Source: Comamonadaceae bacterium (GTDB lineage: Bacteria > Pseudomonadota > Gammaproteobacteria > Burkholderiales > Burkholderiaceae_C). From it: 64,000 bases of DNA. Under the pieces are notes generated by a model, which had not been told where the DNA came from, ran no database searches, and saw only the letters and a program-made list of their open reading frames with translations. Made by a program: the position numbers and the translations under genes. Positions 1 to 10,057 of this stretch are shown piece after piece. Location: the NCBI GenBank assembly GCA_947455465.1, contig CANGNS010000020.1:1-64000 (forward strand). Direction: 5' to 3'. How positions within the stretch are numbered: position 1 is the first letter of the stretch; every line of letters starts with the position of its first letter.

Positions 1-2419
1 TGCTGTGCGTGCCGTCGCCGCCGTGGATAAAAGCCTGCACCGCCGCGCCAAAGCCGTACCAGCCCGGAAGCGTCAGGCGGCACTGGCCCCAGCTAAAGCT
101 CCAGGGAATCGCGCGCAAGTCCTCAATGGCCTGGGTGGCTTTGCGCGAGGCCGGGCGCGATCCGATATTGAGCTCGGTGATCTCGCGCAGCGGCGTGGCG
201 CTGAAGAAAAAGTCGGCAAACCCCGGCGTTTCGTAGACCAAGCGCCGGTAGGCGGCCATGCTGTGGGCCGAGAGTTCGGCGGCGGCTGCCAAAAACGCTT
301 TGCTTGCAGGCTTGGTCGCTTGCAGCAAGGTGGCCTCGAGCGTGGCGGCGACCAGGGTTTCCAGGTTGCGCCGGCCAATTTCGGGGTTGGCGTATTTGGA
401 GCCAATCACCTCGCCTTGCTCTGTGAGGCGGATTTGCCCGCGCACCGTGCCCGGCGGCTGGGCCAGGATGGCCTGGTAGCTGGGGCCGCCGCCGCGCCCT
501 ACGGTGCCGCCGCGCCCATGGAACATGCGCAGCCGGATCGGGTGGCTGCGGCTGAGTTCGTCAAACACCTCGACCAGCGCGATCTCGGCGCGGTACAGCT
601 CCCAGTTGCTGGTGAAGATGCCGCCGTCTTTGTTGCTGTCCGAGTAGCCCAGCATGATGTCTTGCTCGCCGCCACTGCGCTGCACCAGCGCGGCCATGCC
701 GGGCAGGGCGTAGAAGTCGCGCATGATGGGCCCGGCGTTGCGCAAGTCTTCAATGGTTTCAAACAGCGGCACCACGATCAGGTCGCACACCGCGTCGGCG
801 TCCAAAGTGCCGCGCAGCAGGCCCACTTCTTTTTGCAGCAGTAGCACTTCAAGCAAGTCGCTCACGCTTTCGGTGTGGCTGATGATGTAGTGGCGTATCG
901 CCTCGCGCCCGAAGCGCTCGCGCATAGCGCGGGCAGCGGCAAAAATCGCCAGTTCGGCCTGCGCGTGCGCAGAGTAATTCGCGCCTTGCACCTGCAGGCA
1001 GCGGGCGTCCTGCAGCAAGCCCAGTAGCAGGGCGCGTTTACCGTCTTCGGCCAGGGCGCTGTAGTCGGGATGAATGCGTGCGGTGCGCAGCAGCTCGGCC
1101 ACGACTTCTTCGTGCTTGTCCGAGCTTTGGCGCAGATCGACGGTGGCCAAATGAAAACCAAACACCTCGGCGGCCCGGATCAGCGGGCGCAGGCGCGCTT
1201 GGCACAAGGCGCTGCCGTGGTGGGCCACCAAAGACGCTTCGATGGTGCGCAGGTCGGCAATAAATTCTTGCGCGTTGGCATAGGGGTTTTGCGGCGCGAC
1301 GGCGTGGCGCGTGGCTTCGGTGCCGGTCAGTAGGTGCAGGCTGGCGGCCAGACGGGCGTACATGCCGATCAGCGCGCGGCGGTAGGGCTCGTCGCTGCGG
1401 TGGGCGTTTTGGTCGGGACTGCGCCCGGCCAGGGCCTGCATGTCGGCGCTGCAGTCGGTCAGCATGGCCGAGAGCGAGAGCTCGCCGCCCAAGAAATGCA
1501 CCTGGGTGAGGTAATGGCGCAGCGCCACCTCGCTTTGGCGGCGCAAGGCGTATTGCAGGGTTTGGGCGCTGACGTTGGGGTTGCCGTCGCGGTCGCCGCC
1601 AATCCAGTGGCCCATGCGCAAAAAGTTGTGCTGCACGCTGGTGCCCAGCATGTCCTCCAAGTTGGCATAGAGCTTGGGAATTTCGCGCAAAAAAGTGGAT
1701 TCGTAGTAGCTCAGCGCGTTCTCGATTTCGTCGCTCACGCTCAGTTTGCTGTAGCGCAGCAGCCGGGTTTGCCAGAGTTGCATCACGCGGGCGCGGATTT
1801 GCGCCTCATTGGCGGCCAACTCGCGCGGCGTGAGCGCGTCGGGGCGCTTGGCGCTGCCTTCGCTGTTGCGCAAGATGTCGTCGCGCGCCGTCAGCAACTG
1901 GGCGATGGCGCGCTCGGCGTCCAAAATACTTTTGCGCTGCACCTCGGTCGGGTGCGCGGTGAGCACCGGTGATATAAAACTGGTCGCCAGGCTTTGCGCC
2001 ACGGTTTTGTGGCTGATGCCCGCCCAGCGCAGACGCGCGAGCGCCACTTCCAGGCTGCCTTCTTGGGTGTCGCCAGCGCGGTCATGGATGGCGCGGCGGC
2101 GGATGTGGTGCCGGTCTTCGGCCAAATTAGCCAGGTGGCTGAAGTAGGTGAAGGCGCGAATCACGCTCACGGTTTGGTCTGCGCTCAGGCCTTTGAGGAG
2201 TTTTTTGAGTGCCCGGTCGGCCTCGTGGTCGGCATCGCGCCGGAAAGCCACCGACAGGCGGCGTATTTGCTCAACCACGGCAAAGGCCTGCTCGCCATCA
2301 TGCTCGCGGATGACATCGCCCAGAATGCGCCCGAGCAGGCGGATGTCTTCAACCAGGGGGCGGTCTGCGCTTTTGCGCCGTGCGCTCAGTGTGGGGGAGG
2401 TGGAGTGGGTGGTGCGCAT
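1..2419 (-). CDS. ppc: Phosphoenolpyruvate carboxylase (3' end outside window)
   Basis: Carboxylates phosphoenolpyruvate to oxaloacetate, feeding the TCA cycle. The reverse frame is open from an ATG at 2419 to the window edge, giving about 806 residues of a roughly 930-residue family, so the C-terminus is missing. Hallmarks seen in order are TAHPTE with the catalytic His (near 1940), [10 protein letters not shown] (near 1590), [12 protein letters not shown] (near 650), [14 protein letters not shown] (near 510) and LPGWYGFG near the edge. It is transcribed away from hemC across about 130 bp. The start was chosen because the family-like N-terminus (ending in LVEDIRLLG) runs in frame from this ATG. 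Identification is secure. Confidence 0.96.
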   Translation of the reverse strand, partial: MRTTHSTSPTLSARRKSADRPLVEDIRLLGRILGDVIREHDGEQAFAVVEQIRRLSVAFRRDADHEADRALKKLLKGLSADQTVSVIRAFTYFSHLANLAEDRHHIRRRAIHDRAGDTQEGSLEVALARLRWAGISHKTVAQSLATSFISPVLTAHPTEVQRKSILDAERAIAQLLTARDDILRNSEGSAKRPDALTPRELAANEAQIRARVMQLWQTRLLRYSKLSVSDEIENALSYYESTFLREIPKLYANLEDMLGTSVQHNFLRMGHWIGGDRDGNPNVSAQTLQYALRRQSEVALRHYLTQVHFLGGELSLSAMLTDCSADMQALAGRSPDQNAHRSDEPYRRALIGMYARLAASLHLLTGTEATRHAVAPQNPYANAQEFIADLRTIEASLVAHHGSALCQARLRPLIRAAEVFGFHLATVDLRQSSDKHEEVVAELLRTARIHPDYSALAEDGKRALLLGLLQDARCLQVQGANYSAHAQAELAIFAAARAMRERFGREAIRHYIISHTESVSDLLEVLLLQKEVGLLRGTLDADAVCDLIVVPLFETIEDLRNAGPIMRDFYALPGMAALVQRSGGEQDIMLGYSDSNKDGGIFTSNWELYRAEIALVEVFDELSRSHPIRLRMFHGRGGTVGRGGGPSYQAILAQPPGTVRGQIRLTEQGEVIGSKYANPEIGRRNLETLVAATLEATLLQATKPASKAFLAAAAELSAHSMAAYRRLVYETPGFADFFFSATPLREITELNIGSRPASRKATQAIEDLRAIPWSFSWGQCRLTLPGWYGFGAAVQAFIHGGDGTHS

Positions 2420-2468
2420 GGATGGGGGAGGAACTGCTCCATGCGCCCCATTGCGCAGGCCTGACAGC

Positions 2469-2506
2469 CCTTGGGCCCATGCTAGCATTCCCACTAGCGC
2501 CCAAGG
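2469..2506. promoter_or_regulatory. Long stem-loop between ppc and hemC
   Basis: Perfect inverted repeat CCTTGGGC/GCCCAAGG encloses a second perfect pair GCTAG/CTAGC, with a 4-nt bulge and an 8-nt loop, so about 13 bp in all. It lies in the short divergent interval, 41 bp before the hemC ATG and about 50 bp before the ppc ATG. There is no T-run, so it is not a standard terminator. It could be a leader structure for either gene or an operator. Confidence 0.45.
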
Positions 2507-2547
2507 CCCCTATCTATTACCAACAGGTTACGACTTTGCAACACCCC

Positions 2548-3459
2548 ATGCAACACCTCACTATTGCCACCCGCGAGAGCCGCCTTGCCCTGTGGCAGGC
2601 CGAACATGTCCAAGCCTTGTTGCAGGCGCAGGGCCATCCGGTCACGCTGTTGGGCATGACCACCAAGGGCGACCAGATCTTGGACCGCTCGCTGAGCAAA
2701 GTCGGCGGCAAAGGCCTGTTTGTCAAAGAACTTGAGACTGCTTTGGAAGAAGGCCGCGCCGATTTGGCCGTGCACTCGCTCAAAGACGTGCCCATGGAGT
2801 TGCCCGAAGGCTTTACCCTGGCCTGCGTGATGGAGCGCGAGGATCCGCGCGATGCCTGGGTGTCCAACAAATACGCCCGCCTGCAAGACCTGCCCCAGGG
2901 CGCCGTCGTAGGCACCTCCAGCCTGCGCCGCGTGGCCTTGCTGCGCGCGCTGCGCCCGGACCTGACAATTGAAGCACTTCGCGGCAACCTGGACACCCGC
3001 TTGCGCAAGCTCGACGAGGGTTTGTACGACGGCATCGTGCTGGCCGCTGCGGGCTTGAAGCGGCTGGGCCTGGAGTCGCGCATTGCGCAGGTGTTCGAGC
3101 CCGAGCAGATGCTGCCTGCCGCCGGCCAGGGCGCGCTCGGCATCGAAACCATGCAGGGGCGCGAGGCGCTGGCGCAGTCGCTGGGCGCGCTTTTGCACCT
3201 GCCCACCCTGCTGGCGGTATCGGCCGAGCGCATGGTCAGCCGTTTGATGGGTGGCAGCTGCTCCATGCCCCTGGCCGCCTACGCCAGGTTTACCGACCAA
3301 GGCCTGCATCTGCGCGCCGCCTGGGGCGACCCCGAAGGCCAGCACCCGCTGGTGCAAGTGCAAGCCAGCGCGCCGGTGCACACCCTGGCCGAGGCCGAGC
3401 GCCTGGGCTCGCAGGTGGCCCTGGCGCTCAAGGCGGGCGTTGATGCCCAGACGCACTAG
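2548..3459 (+). CDS. hemC: Porphobilinogen deaminase (hydroxymethylbilane synthase)
   Basis: Polymerises four porphobilinogen molecules into hydroxymethylbilane in tetrapyrrole synthesis. The 303-aa protein starts at ATG 2548 ([17 protein letters not shown]), which matches the family N-terminus. The frame is open further upstream, but that part has no family resemblance. Visible motifs are [23 protein letters not shown] with substrate-binding arginines, and [11 protein letters not shown] containing the Cys that carries the dipyrromethane cofactor. Its end overlaps hemD by 17 bp, so the two are probably translationally coupled. It is the first gene of hemC-hemD-hemX-hemY. Confidence 0.97.
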   Translation: MQHLTIATRESRLALWQAEHVQALLQAQGHPVTLLGMTTKGDQILDRSLSKVGGKGLFVKELETALEEGRADLAVHSLKDVPMELPEGFTLACVMEREDPRDAWVSNKYARLQDLPQGAVVGTSSLRRVALLRALRPDLTIEALRGNLDTRLRKLDEGLYDGIVLAAAGLKRLGLESRIAQVFEPEQMLPAAGQGALGIETMQGREALAQSLGALLHLPTLLAVSAERMVSRLMGGSCSMPLAAYARFTDQGLHLRAAWGDPEGQHPLVQVQASAPVHTLAEAERLGSQVALALKAGVDAQTH

Positions 3460-4270
3460 CGTTTTGCCAAACCGCCGCCCCCTGGTCGTGACCCGCCCCG
3501 CGCGCGAGGCGGCGCAGTGGGTGGCCCAACTCCAAGCGCGTGGCTGGCTGGCCCAGGCATTGCCCTTAATAGACATTGCGCCCGCGCCCGACAGGGCGCC
3601 CGTGGTGCAAGCCTGGCAGACGCTGAACCAGTTGGATGCGCTGATGTTGGTGAGCAGCAATGCGGTGGAGCAGTTCTTTGCCGCCCGTCCTGCCGATGTG
3701 CCATGGGCCGCAGACGCGGCCAAACCGCGCTGGTGGGTGACCGGGCCGGGCAGTCAGGCCGCTTTGCTGGCCCAGGGCGTGCCCGCCAGCGCCATCGACC
3801 AACCTGCGCCGCATGCCACTGCACTGGACTCGGAAGCTTTGTGGGCCCAGGTGCAGACCCAGGTGCGCCCCGGCATGCGGGTGCTGATCGTGCGCGGCAC
3901 GGTGGCCGGCGCCGATGCTGGCGCTCCCGCCAATGGCCAGGGCCGGGATTGGCTGGGCGCCCAATTGACCCAGGCCGGTGCGCAGGTGCAATGGGTGGTC
4001 GCCTACACGCGCAGCGCCCCGGCGTGGGATGGCGCCCGCCGCGCCCAGGTGGCCCAGGCGCTGGCCCAAGAGGCTGTCTGGCTGTGGAGCAGCAGCGAGG
4101 CCCTGGCCAATTTGATCGCTGCCTTTCCCGGCCAAAGCTGGCAGGGCGCCGCAGCGGTCGCCACGCACCCGCGCATTGTCCAGGCCGCGCGCGATGCGGG
4201 CTTTGGCCGCGTCGCCTTGGCCGCAGCGGGGCTGGACGCCGTATGTGCGTCGATAGAATCCCTGGCATGA
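3443..4270 (+). CDS. hemD: Uroporphyrinogen-III synthase
   Basis: Cyclises hydroxymethylbilane with inversion of ring D to give uroporphyrinogen III. The protein is 275 aa, the usual length. It begins [19 protein letters not shown]; the LVVTRP strand is the family's typical first element, and [10 protein letters not shown] and [10 protein letters not shown] match the later conserved (T/S)SxNAV-like segments. The ATG at 3443 lies inside the end of hemC. HemD is a poorly conserved family, so position straight after hemC is part of the evidence. Its stop overlaps the next start (ATGA). Confidence 0.93.
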   Translation: MPRRTSVLPNRRPLVVTRPAREAAQWVAQLQARGWLAQALPLIDIAPAPDRAPVVQAWQTLNQLDALMLVSSNAVEQFFAARPADVPWAADAAKPRWWVTGPGSQAALLAQGVPASAIDQPAPHATALDSEALWAQVQTQVRPGMRVLIVRGTVAGADAGAPANGQGRDWLGAQLTQAGAQVQWVVAYTRSAPAWDGARRAQVAQALAQEAVWLWSSSEALANLIAAFPGQSWQGAAAVATHPRIVQAARDAGFGRVALAAAGLDAVCASIESLA

Positions 4271-5304
4271 CCCGCCCTGTTGCCGACGACGCCCCCGCCA
4301 CCGACGCAGGCACGCCTGGCGTGGCGCCGCGCACGCCTTGGTGGGGCTATGCCAGCGCGCTGGTGGCCCTGGCCGCGCTGCTCAGCAGCGTGCTGCTGTG
4401 GCAAAAAGTGCAATCCATGCAAGAAAATTTGGCCCGCCAAAGTGCCGATTCCCTGGGCCTGAGCACCGAAGCCAAAGGCAGTGCCCACCGTGCCCAAGAG
4501 TTGGCGCTGGAAACCGCCGCCAAGCTGGCAGTGACCGACGCCCGCCTTACCGAAGTGGCCTTGCAGCGCACGCAGGTGGAAGAGCTGATCCAAAGCCTGT
4601 CGCGCTCCCGCGATGAAAACCTGGTCGCCGATATCGAGTCCGCCATCCGCCTGGCGCAGCAGCAAGCGCAGCTGACGGGCAGTGTCGAGCCCCTGATGGC
4701 AGCGCTCAAAACCGCGCAAACCCGCCTATCGCGCTCGGCGCAGCCGCGCTTGGCGCCCTTGCAGCGTGCCATGGCCCGCGACGAAGCGCGCATCCAAAAC
4801 ACGCCACTGACGGACACGCCCGCGCTTTTGCTGCAGTTGGACGAGTTGGCCCTGCTCGCCGACGATCTGACCGTGGCCAATGCGGTGGGCCGTGCCACCA
4901 CGCCGGTGGAAGTGGCCCGCAAACCCCAAGAGGCGGTGCGCGACTGGTCCTTGCGCCTGTGGGGCACTTTGCGTGAGGAGGCCCAAAATCTGGTGCGCGT
5001 GAGCAAAATCAGCGAGCCCGACGCGGCGCTGTTGGCACCCGAGCAGGCGTTTTTTCTGCGCGAAAACTTCAAGCTGCGCGTGCTCAACGCCAAGCTGGGC
5101 CTGATGTCGCGGCAAATCGCCTCGTCGCGCGCCGACCTGGCCAGCGCCTCGGCCATGCTGGGCCGCTTTTTTGCGCCCGAGGCGCGCAAAACCCAAACCG
5201 CAGCGGCCTTGCTGCAGCAAGTGCAAAGCAAGATGCGCCTGCTCGAGGTGCCGCGCGTCGATGAGACCATGGCCGCGCTGGCCACAGCGGCGGCGGGGCG
5301 CTGA
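4267..5304 (+). CDS. hemX: HemX-like membrane-anchored protein
   Basis: 345-aa inner-membrane protein. A Pro/Ala-rich cytoplasmic N-terminus is followed by one transmembrane segment (about residues 30-46, ASALVALAALLSSVLLW) and a long, Gln/Leu/Arg-rich helical domain predicted to be coiled-coil. It corresponds to the HemX family of proteobacterial hem operons, sometimes annotated as uroporphyrinogen-III methyltransferase. It shows no SAM-methylase motifs here, so methylase activity should not be assumed. Start ATG 4267 overlaps the hemD stop by 4 bp. Confidence 0.88.
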   Translation: MTRPVADDAPATDAGTPGVAPRTPWWGYASALVALAALLSSVLLWQKVQSMQENLARQSADSLGLSTEAKGSAHRAQELALETAAKLAVTDARLTEVALQRTQVEELIQSLSRSRDENLVADIESAIRLAQQQAQLTGSVEPLMAALKTAQTRLSRSAQPRLAPLQRAMARDEARIQNTPLTDTPALLLQLDELALLADDLTVANAVGRATTPVEVARKPQEAVRDWSLRLWGTLREEAQNLVRVSKISEPDAALLAPEQAFFLRENFKLRVLNAKLGLMSRQIASSRADLASASAMLGRFFAPEARKTQTAAALLQQVQSKMRLLEVPRVDETMAALATAAAGR

Positions 5305-5306
5305 GC

Positions 5307-6548
5307 GTGGTACGCGCCGTTTTGTGGCTGGTCGGCCTTTTTGGCGTGGCGGTGGCCGCTGCCTTGTTCGCCGCCGGCAATCCGGGCACGGTCACCCTGT
5401 TTTGGCCGCCGTACCGCGTCGATGTGTCCCTCAATCTGGCGCTTTTGGTCATGCTGGGCGTGTTTGTGCTGGGCCATGCAGCCCTGGGCGCGCTGTCAAC
5501 TTTGGCGGGCATTCCGGGCCAGGCACGGCGCTGGCGCCTGCTGCAAAAAGAGCGGCTAGTGCAAACCGCATTGGTCGATACCCTGGTGCATTTGATGGCT
5601 GGGCGCTATGTGCGGGCCCGCAAAGCAGCGCAGTACGCCATCGCCATGCATACGCGGGTCGATGCCAAAGACCCCGCGCAAGCGCGCAGTTTGCGCATTG
5701 AAGCGGTGCTGCACTTGCTGGCGGCCGAAGGCGCGCATGCGGTGCAAGACAAGAGCTTGCGCGATACCCATTACCAGCAAGCCATGGGGCTGCTGGAGGC
5801 CCCGGAAGTTTCGGCCACCCAGGAAGGTTTTTTCCTGCGCGCGGCGCATTGGTCTTTGGACGACCACGACGCCCCGGCCGCTGCCCATTGGCTCGAACGC
5901 CTGCCCCAGGGCGCAGCCCGCCGGACAGCCGCTTTGCGCCTGCGTTTTCGGGTGGCGCGCATGCAGGGGCAAAACAATGTGGCTTTGGAGACGGTGCGCT
6001 TGCTCATCAAGCACCGGGCCATGTCGGCGTCGACCGGCACCAGTATTTCGCAGGCTTTGGCGCTGGAGATATTGCTCGCTGGGCAAGACACCAAGCAAAT
6101 CCAAAGCGCCTGGAATTCTTTGGAGCCGCAGGAACGCCAACTGACCGATGTGGCCATCGGCATGGCGCGCCACTGGCTGACCAAAGGCGGCGAGGGTGCC
6201 CGCGCACGCGGCTGGCTCTTGCCGGTGTGGGAGCGCATGGTGAAAGACCCGCAAGCGCTCTCTGGCTTGCAGCGCAGCCGCTTGGTGCGCACCCTGGAGA
6301 GCAGCATGGCCGCGCCGCTGGAGCCACCCGAGCTGGCCTGGGTGGCGCGCATCGAGCAGGCCCAACTGGCAGCGGCGCGCGACCCTTTGCTGCAATACCT
6401 GGCTGGCGTCATGTGTATGCGTCTGAGCCTGTGGGGCAAAGCCCAGCATTTGCTGCGCCAGTGCGCTGCCATCAGCCAAGAGCCCGATATCCAACGCGAT
6501 GCCAAGCGGGCTTTAGAGCAGATCGCCCTGCGTCGCGACACCCCCTAG
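5307..6548 (+). CDS. hemY: HemY-like protein with TPR-type C-terminus
   Basis: 413 aa with a GTG start 2 bp after the hemX stop. The N-terminus has two transmembrane segments separated by GNPGTVTLFWPPYRVDVSL, the hallmark of the proteobacterial HemY N-terminal domain. The rest is helical and repeat-like, as in TPR proteins. It is the last gene of the hem operon and is followed directly by a strong terminator. Its exact role in haem or envelope metabolism is unknown. It is unrelated to the protoporphyrinogen oxidase also called HemY. Confidence 0.9.
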   Translation: MVRAVLWLVGLFGVAVAAALFAAGNPGTVTLFWPPYRVDVSLNLALLVMLGVFVLGHAALGALSTLAGIPGQARRWRLLQKERLVQTALVDTLVHLMAGRYVRARKAAQYAIAMHTRVDAKDPAQARSLRIEAVLHLLAAEGAHAVQDKSLRDTHYQQAMGLLEAPEVSATQEGFFLRAAHWSLDDHDAPAAAHWLERLPQGAARRTAALRLRFRVARMQGQNNVALETVRLLIKHRAMSASTGTSISQALALEILLAGQDTKQIQSAWNSLEPQERQLTDVAIGMARHWLTKGGEGARARGWLLPVWERMVKDPQALSGLQRSRLVRTLESSMAAPLEPPELAWVARIEQAQLAAARDPLLQYLAGVMCMRLSLWGKAQHLLRQCAAISQEPDIQRDAKRALEQIALRRDTP

Positions 6549-6566
6549 ACAGCCCGGCGGGCAAGC

Positions 6567-6595
6567 AAAAAAAGGGCGCCTAGGCGCCCTTTTTT
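6567..6595. terminator. Bidirectional intrinsic terminator between hemY and rne
   Basis: A perfect palindrome GGGCGCCTAGGCGCCC (74-89 of the 6.5-kb block) is preceded by seven A and followed by six T. It can therefore end transcripts from hemY on the plus strand and from rne on the minus strand. Confidence 0.9.
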
Positions 6596-6636
6596 GATTC
6601 CTACCAGCCTGCCCCTGCGGGCAGGCCTGCGCCGGT

Positions 6637-9591
6637 TTAGGCGATAGGCAGCTGCATTTGGCCCAGATCGCGCTTGGTCTCGACCAGCACCAGGGGCGCT
6701 TGCTCCAACACCACGGGCGCGGGACGCTCACGCGGTACATGCGCGGGCGCTGGCTCGGCGGCAATGGCGGCCTGCACGGCTGCCACTTTGTCGGGGTTGG
6801 AGCCCACCCATTGCAGGCCTGAGCTTTGGGCCACAGCCTGCAGCGTATCGACGGGCAGCACAAACTGCACTGGCGCAGGTGCAGGCATAGGAGCAGGCGT
6901 TGGGGCTGCAACCGGTGCCTGCGGCGCGGCGGCGATCGGTGCCGGTGCGGGCGGCGCTACCTGCGTTGGCGCTGCTGGGGCCACTGGCGCGTCGGCGACG
7001 GGTGCTTCCTGGGCGGCATGGGGCGCTGCTGCCGGTGCTTGTGCCGCAGGGGTGGCAGGTGCGTCGGCCGCTGGCGTTACATGGCTGAAGTAGGAGGGGC
7101 GCGGCGTGAATTCGGCCTCCTCACCGGACGCAGCGCGCGCAGGCGCAGCCTCGGGTGCGCTGCTTGGTTCCTCGCCGTCGCGGGGAGCGCGGTCGGCACG
7201 GGGGCTGCGCTCGCGGCCGTAGCGGTCGCGGGAGCGGCGGCCATTACCGTCGCGTGCCTCTTCGTTGTTGCGCTCGTCCGTTGGGCCGGCTTGCGCCTCG
7301 TCCTGCAGCTGCGCATCAGTGGCGGCGATCGGGTTACCGGCCTCGTCCAGGCGGGGACCACGGTCATCGCGGCGGCCACGGCCACCTCGGCTGCGGCCAC
7401 GGGGCTCGCGGGCTTCGCGGGTGGCGTTATCGCCGCCTTCTGCGCCGTTGGTTTGCGCGCTGCGCTCGGTGCCTTCGGCGCGTTCTGTACGTTCTGCGCG
7501 CTCAGCGCCCTCGCTCCGTTCGGCGCCATTGCGGCCACCGCGACCGCCACGGCCACCGCGGCTGCCACGTTCTTGGCGCGCTTCGGTGCTGGCGCTGTCT
7601 TGCGGGGCGTTAGCGTCTGCGCCGGGGGCGATGGCTTTGCCATCCGCGTCCAGGCGTTCGCGCCCGCCGCTGCGCTCGGAGCCGCGACCACCGCGTCCGC
7701 CACGACCGCCGCGTCCATCACCGCGGCCTTCACGACCTTCGCTGCGCGCCTCGCCGCTGCGCGGGCCACGCTGACCATCACGTCCGGCGCGCGCGCCTTG
7801 GCGTTCTTCGGTTTTGGCTGCGGGGCTGGCAGGTGCAGCAGGTGCTGCTGCGGGAGAGGCAAATAAGCCTTTCACCCAGGCAAAAAAGCCTTGCTGCGCT
7901 GGCGGCACAGGCGCTGGCGCAGCGGCTTTGGCCGGCCGTGCGGGTGCCGTCGGTGCTGCTTCAGCGCGCGGCGCAGCTTGGGGCGCGGGTGCGTCGGGCA
8001 GCACGCCTTTGATGACTGGCGTTTGCTTGTTGGTTGGCTCTTGCGAGCGGCGCGTTACCGAGGTCGGGTCCTCGATGGCATCGGCCATTTTGTAGCTCGC
8101 TTCGATATGGTCTAAGCGCGGGTCGTCGTGCTTTAGGCGCTCGAGCTTGTAGTTCGGCGTTTCCAGCGTTTTGTTGGGCACCATCAGCACGTTGATGCGC
8201 TGCTTGAGTTCGATCTTGGCGATCTCGGTACGTTTTTCATTGAGCAGGAACGAAGCCACTTCGACGGGCACTTGGCACAGCACCGAAGCCGTGTTGTCCT
8301 TGAGTGATTCTTCCTGAATGATGCGCAAAATTTGCAGCGCGCTGGACTCGGTGTCGCGGATATGGCCGGAACCGCCGCAGCGCGGGCAGGGAATGGAGGC
8401 ACCTTCTGAGAGGGCCGGGCGCAAGCGCTGGCGGCTCATTTCCATCAGGCCAAATTTGCTGATGGTGCCAAACTGCACGCGGGCGCGGTCTTGGCGCAGC
8501 GCGTCGCGCAAGCGGCTTTCCACTTCGCGGCGGTTGCGGCTCTCTTCCATGTCGATAAAGTCGATCACGATCAGGCCGCCCAGGTCACGCAAGCGCATCT
8601 GGCGCGCCACTTCGTCGGCGGCTTCCAGGTTGGTGCGGGTGGCGGTTTCTTCGATGTCGCCGCCTTTAATGGCGCGCGCCGAGTTCACGTCCACGCTGAC
8701 CAGCGCCTCGGTGTGGTCGATCACGATGGCGCCGCCGCTGGGCAGTTGCACCGTGCGGGCGTAAGCCGATTCGATCTGGTGCTCGATCTGAAAGCGGCTA
8801 AACAGCGGCGCGTCGTCGCGGTAGCGCTTCACCCGGGCCGCATGCTCGGGCATAACGTGGGCCATGAACTGCTGGGCTTGCTCGTAAACATCGTCGGTGT
8901 CGATCAGGATGTCGCCGATGTCGTGGTTGAAGTAGTCGCGGATGGCGCGGATGACCAGGCTCGATTCCTGGTAAATCAGGAATGCGCCTTTGCCGCTTTT
9001 GGCCGCGCCGTCGATGGCGTTCCAGAGCTTGAGCAGGTAGTTCAAGTCCCATTGCAACTCGGGCGCGCTGCGGCCGATGCCGGCCGTGCGGGCGATGATG
9101 CTCATGCCGTTGGGGTATTCGAGCTGGTCGAGGGCTTCTTTCAGGTCCGAACGGTCTTCGCCCTCGATGCGGCGGCTTACGCCGCCGCCGCGCGGGTTGT
9201 TGGGCATCAGCACCACATAGCGGCCGGCCAGCGAAACATAGGTCGTCAGGGCCGCGCCTTTGTTGCCGCGCTCTTCCTTTTCCACCTGGACCAGCAGTTC
9301 CTGGCCTTCGCGGATCACGTCCTGGATGCGCGCCTGGTTGACCGGCACGCCTTCTTTAAAGAACTGGCGCGAGATTTCCTTGAATGGCAAAAAGCCGTGG
9401 CGGTCTTCGCCGTAATCCACAAAGCAGGCCTCCAGGGAGGGCTCCACGCGGGTGACCACGGCTTTGTAGATATTGCCTTTGCGCTGTTCGCGCCCTTCGA
9501 TTTCGATTTCGTAGTCGAGGAGTTTTTGTCCGTCGACGATGGCCAGGCGGCGTTCTTCTGCCTGGGTTGCGTTAATGAGCATCCGTTTCAT
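6637..9591 (-). CDS. rne: Ribonuclease E
   Basis: Essential endoribonuclease for mRNA decay and rRNA/tRNA processing, and the degradosome scaffold. 984 aa from ATG 9591 (MKRMLINATQAEERRLAIVDGQ). An AAGGA ribosome site 7 nt upstream chooses this start over the TTG five codons earlier. Visible elements are the S1 RNA-binding region (about 35-120), catalytic Asp motifs VSVDVNSA and VIDFIDM, and the zinc link CPRCGGSGH. A long low-complexity C-terminal half follows, first Arg/Gly/Glu-rich (RGGRGGRGG runs), then Ala/Pro-rich, ending QMQLPIA. The basic tail fits RNA and partner binding. A long leader lies upstream. Confidence 0.97.
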   Translation of the reverse strand: MKRMLINATQAEERRLAIVDGQKLLDYEIEIEGREQRKGNIYKAVVTRVEPSLEACFVDYGEDRHGFLPFKEISRQFFKEGVPVNQARIQDVIREGQELLVQVEKEERGNKGAALTTYVSLAGRYVVLMPNNPRGGGVSRRIEGEDRSDLKEALDQLEYPNGMSIIARTAGIGRSAPELQWDLNYLLKLWNAIDGAAKSGKGAFLIYQESSLVIRAIRDYFNHDIGDILIDTDDVYEQAQQFMAHVMPEHAARVKRYRDDAPLFSRFQIEHQIESAYARTVQLPSGGAIVIDHTEALVSVDVNSARAIKGGDIEETATRTNLEAADEVARQMRLRDLGGLIVIDFIDMEESRNRREVESRLRDALRQDRARVQFGTISKFGLMEMSRQRLRPALSEGASIPCPRCGGSGHIRDTESSALQILRIIQEESLKDNTASVLCQVPVEVASFLLNEKRTEIAKIELKQRINVLMVPNKTLETPNYKLERLKHDDPRLDHIEASYKMADAIEDPTSVTRRSQEPTNKQTPVIKGVLPDAPAPQAAPRAEAAPTAPARPAKAAAPAPVPPAQQGFFAWVKGLFASPAAAPAAPASPAAKTEERQGARAGRDGQRGPRSGEARSEGREGRGDGRGGRGGRGGRGSERSGGRERLDADGKAIAPGADANAPQDSASTEARQERGSRGGRGGRGGRNGAERSEGAERAERTERAEGTERSAQTNGAEGGDNATREAREPRGRSRGGRGRRDDRGPRLDEAGNPIAATDAQLQDEAQAGPTDERNNEEARDGNGRRSRDRYGRERSPRADRAPRDGEEPSSAPEAAPARAASGEEAEFTPRPSYFSHVTPAADAPATPAAQAPAAAPHAAQEAPVADAPVAPAAPTQVAPPAPAPIAAAPQAPVAAPTPAPMPAPAPVQFVLPVDTLQAVAQSSGLQWVGSNPDKVAAVQAAIAAEPAPAHVPRERPAPVVLEQAPLVLVETKRDLGQMQLPIA

Positions 9592-10057
9592 GCTGTCGTC
9601 CTTCAATAGTTATCACCTGCCCAAAAGGGGCAAACGATGCCTGGACTGACGGATTGAACTGAGGAGGAATTGCCGGAGAACGTCGACTACACAAGGCGTC
9701 GACGCATAGGCGCAGGGATGGTGACGAGGGGATGCGTTGGGCCGGTGGCCCGGGTTTCAAACAGCCGACGCGCGCCCATCAGCGGGGCGCAAAGGCTCCG
9801 CAGGCACAAATTTATCAGTTGCATCAACACAAACATCTCGTTGCATTCCGCCCCCAGAAAAAATGGATCTGGGGGTTTGGGGTATTCCGATTCAGTGGTT
9901 CAATACGTCGGCTTGACCTTGCACTATGCCGGCCACCACAGGCAGCTGTGCTGTGGTTTGCGGGCTTTGCGGCAAGGCGGCATCGACCTTCTAGCGGGGC
10001 TGCGCGCGGGGGGTGGACTAAACTCCAGCCAAATCAACCACTTACAGCAAAACGCTA
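9592..10057. other. 466-bp gene-free divergent interval (rne leader / rluC upstream)
   Basis: No convincing coding region. It contains the AAGGA site of rne at its left end and a hairpin at 9851-9875. RNase E is autoregulated through its 5' leader in Escherichia coli; whether this stretch does the same is inference. No confident sigma-70 promoter could be placed for either gene. Confidence 0.6.
9851..9875 (-). promoter_or_regulatory. Hairpin in the presumed rne leader
   Basis: Perfect 7-bp inverted repeat CCCCCAG/CTGGGGG with an 11-nt A/T-rich loop, about 260 nt upstream of the rne ATG. Read on the minus strand, the loop carries a run of T. This is compatible with a structured leader element; its function is unknown. 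Confidence 0.35.

Noticed and set aside
2494..3723. 409-codon minus-strand frame opposite hemC
   Set aside because: HemC motifs on the plus strand are unambiguous; this frame has no family features.
4267..5304. HemX as an active uroporphyrinogen-III methyltransferase
   Set aside because: No SAM-methylase motifs; the protein is a single-span coiled-coil, so the enzymatic label often given was not used.
8491..9609. 372-codon plus-strand frame opposite the start of rne
   Set aside because: Shadow of the RNase E catalytic domain; no domain or ribosome site.
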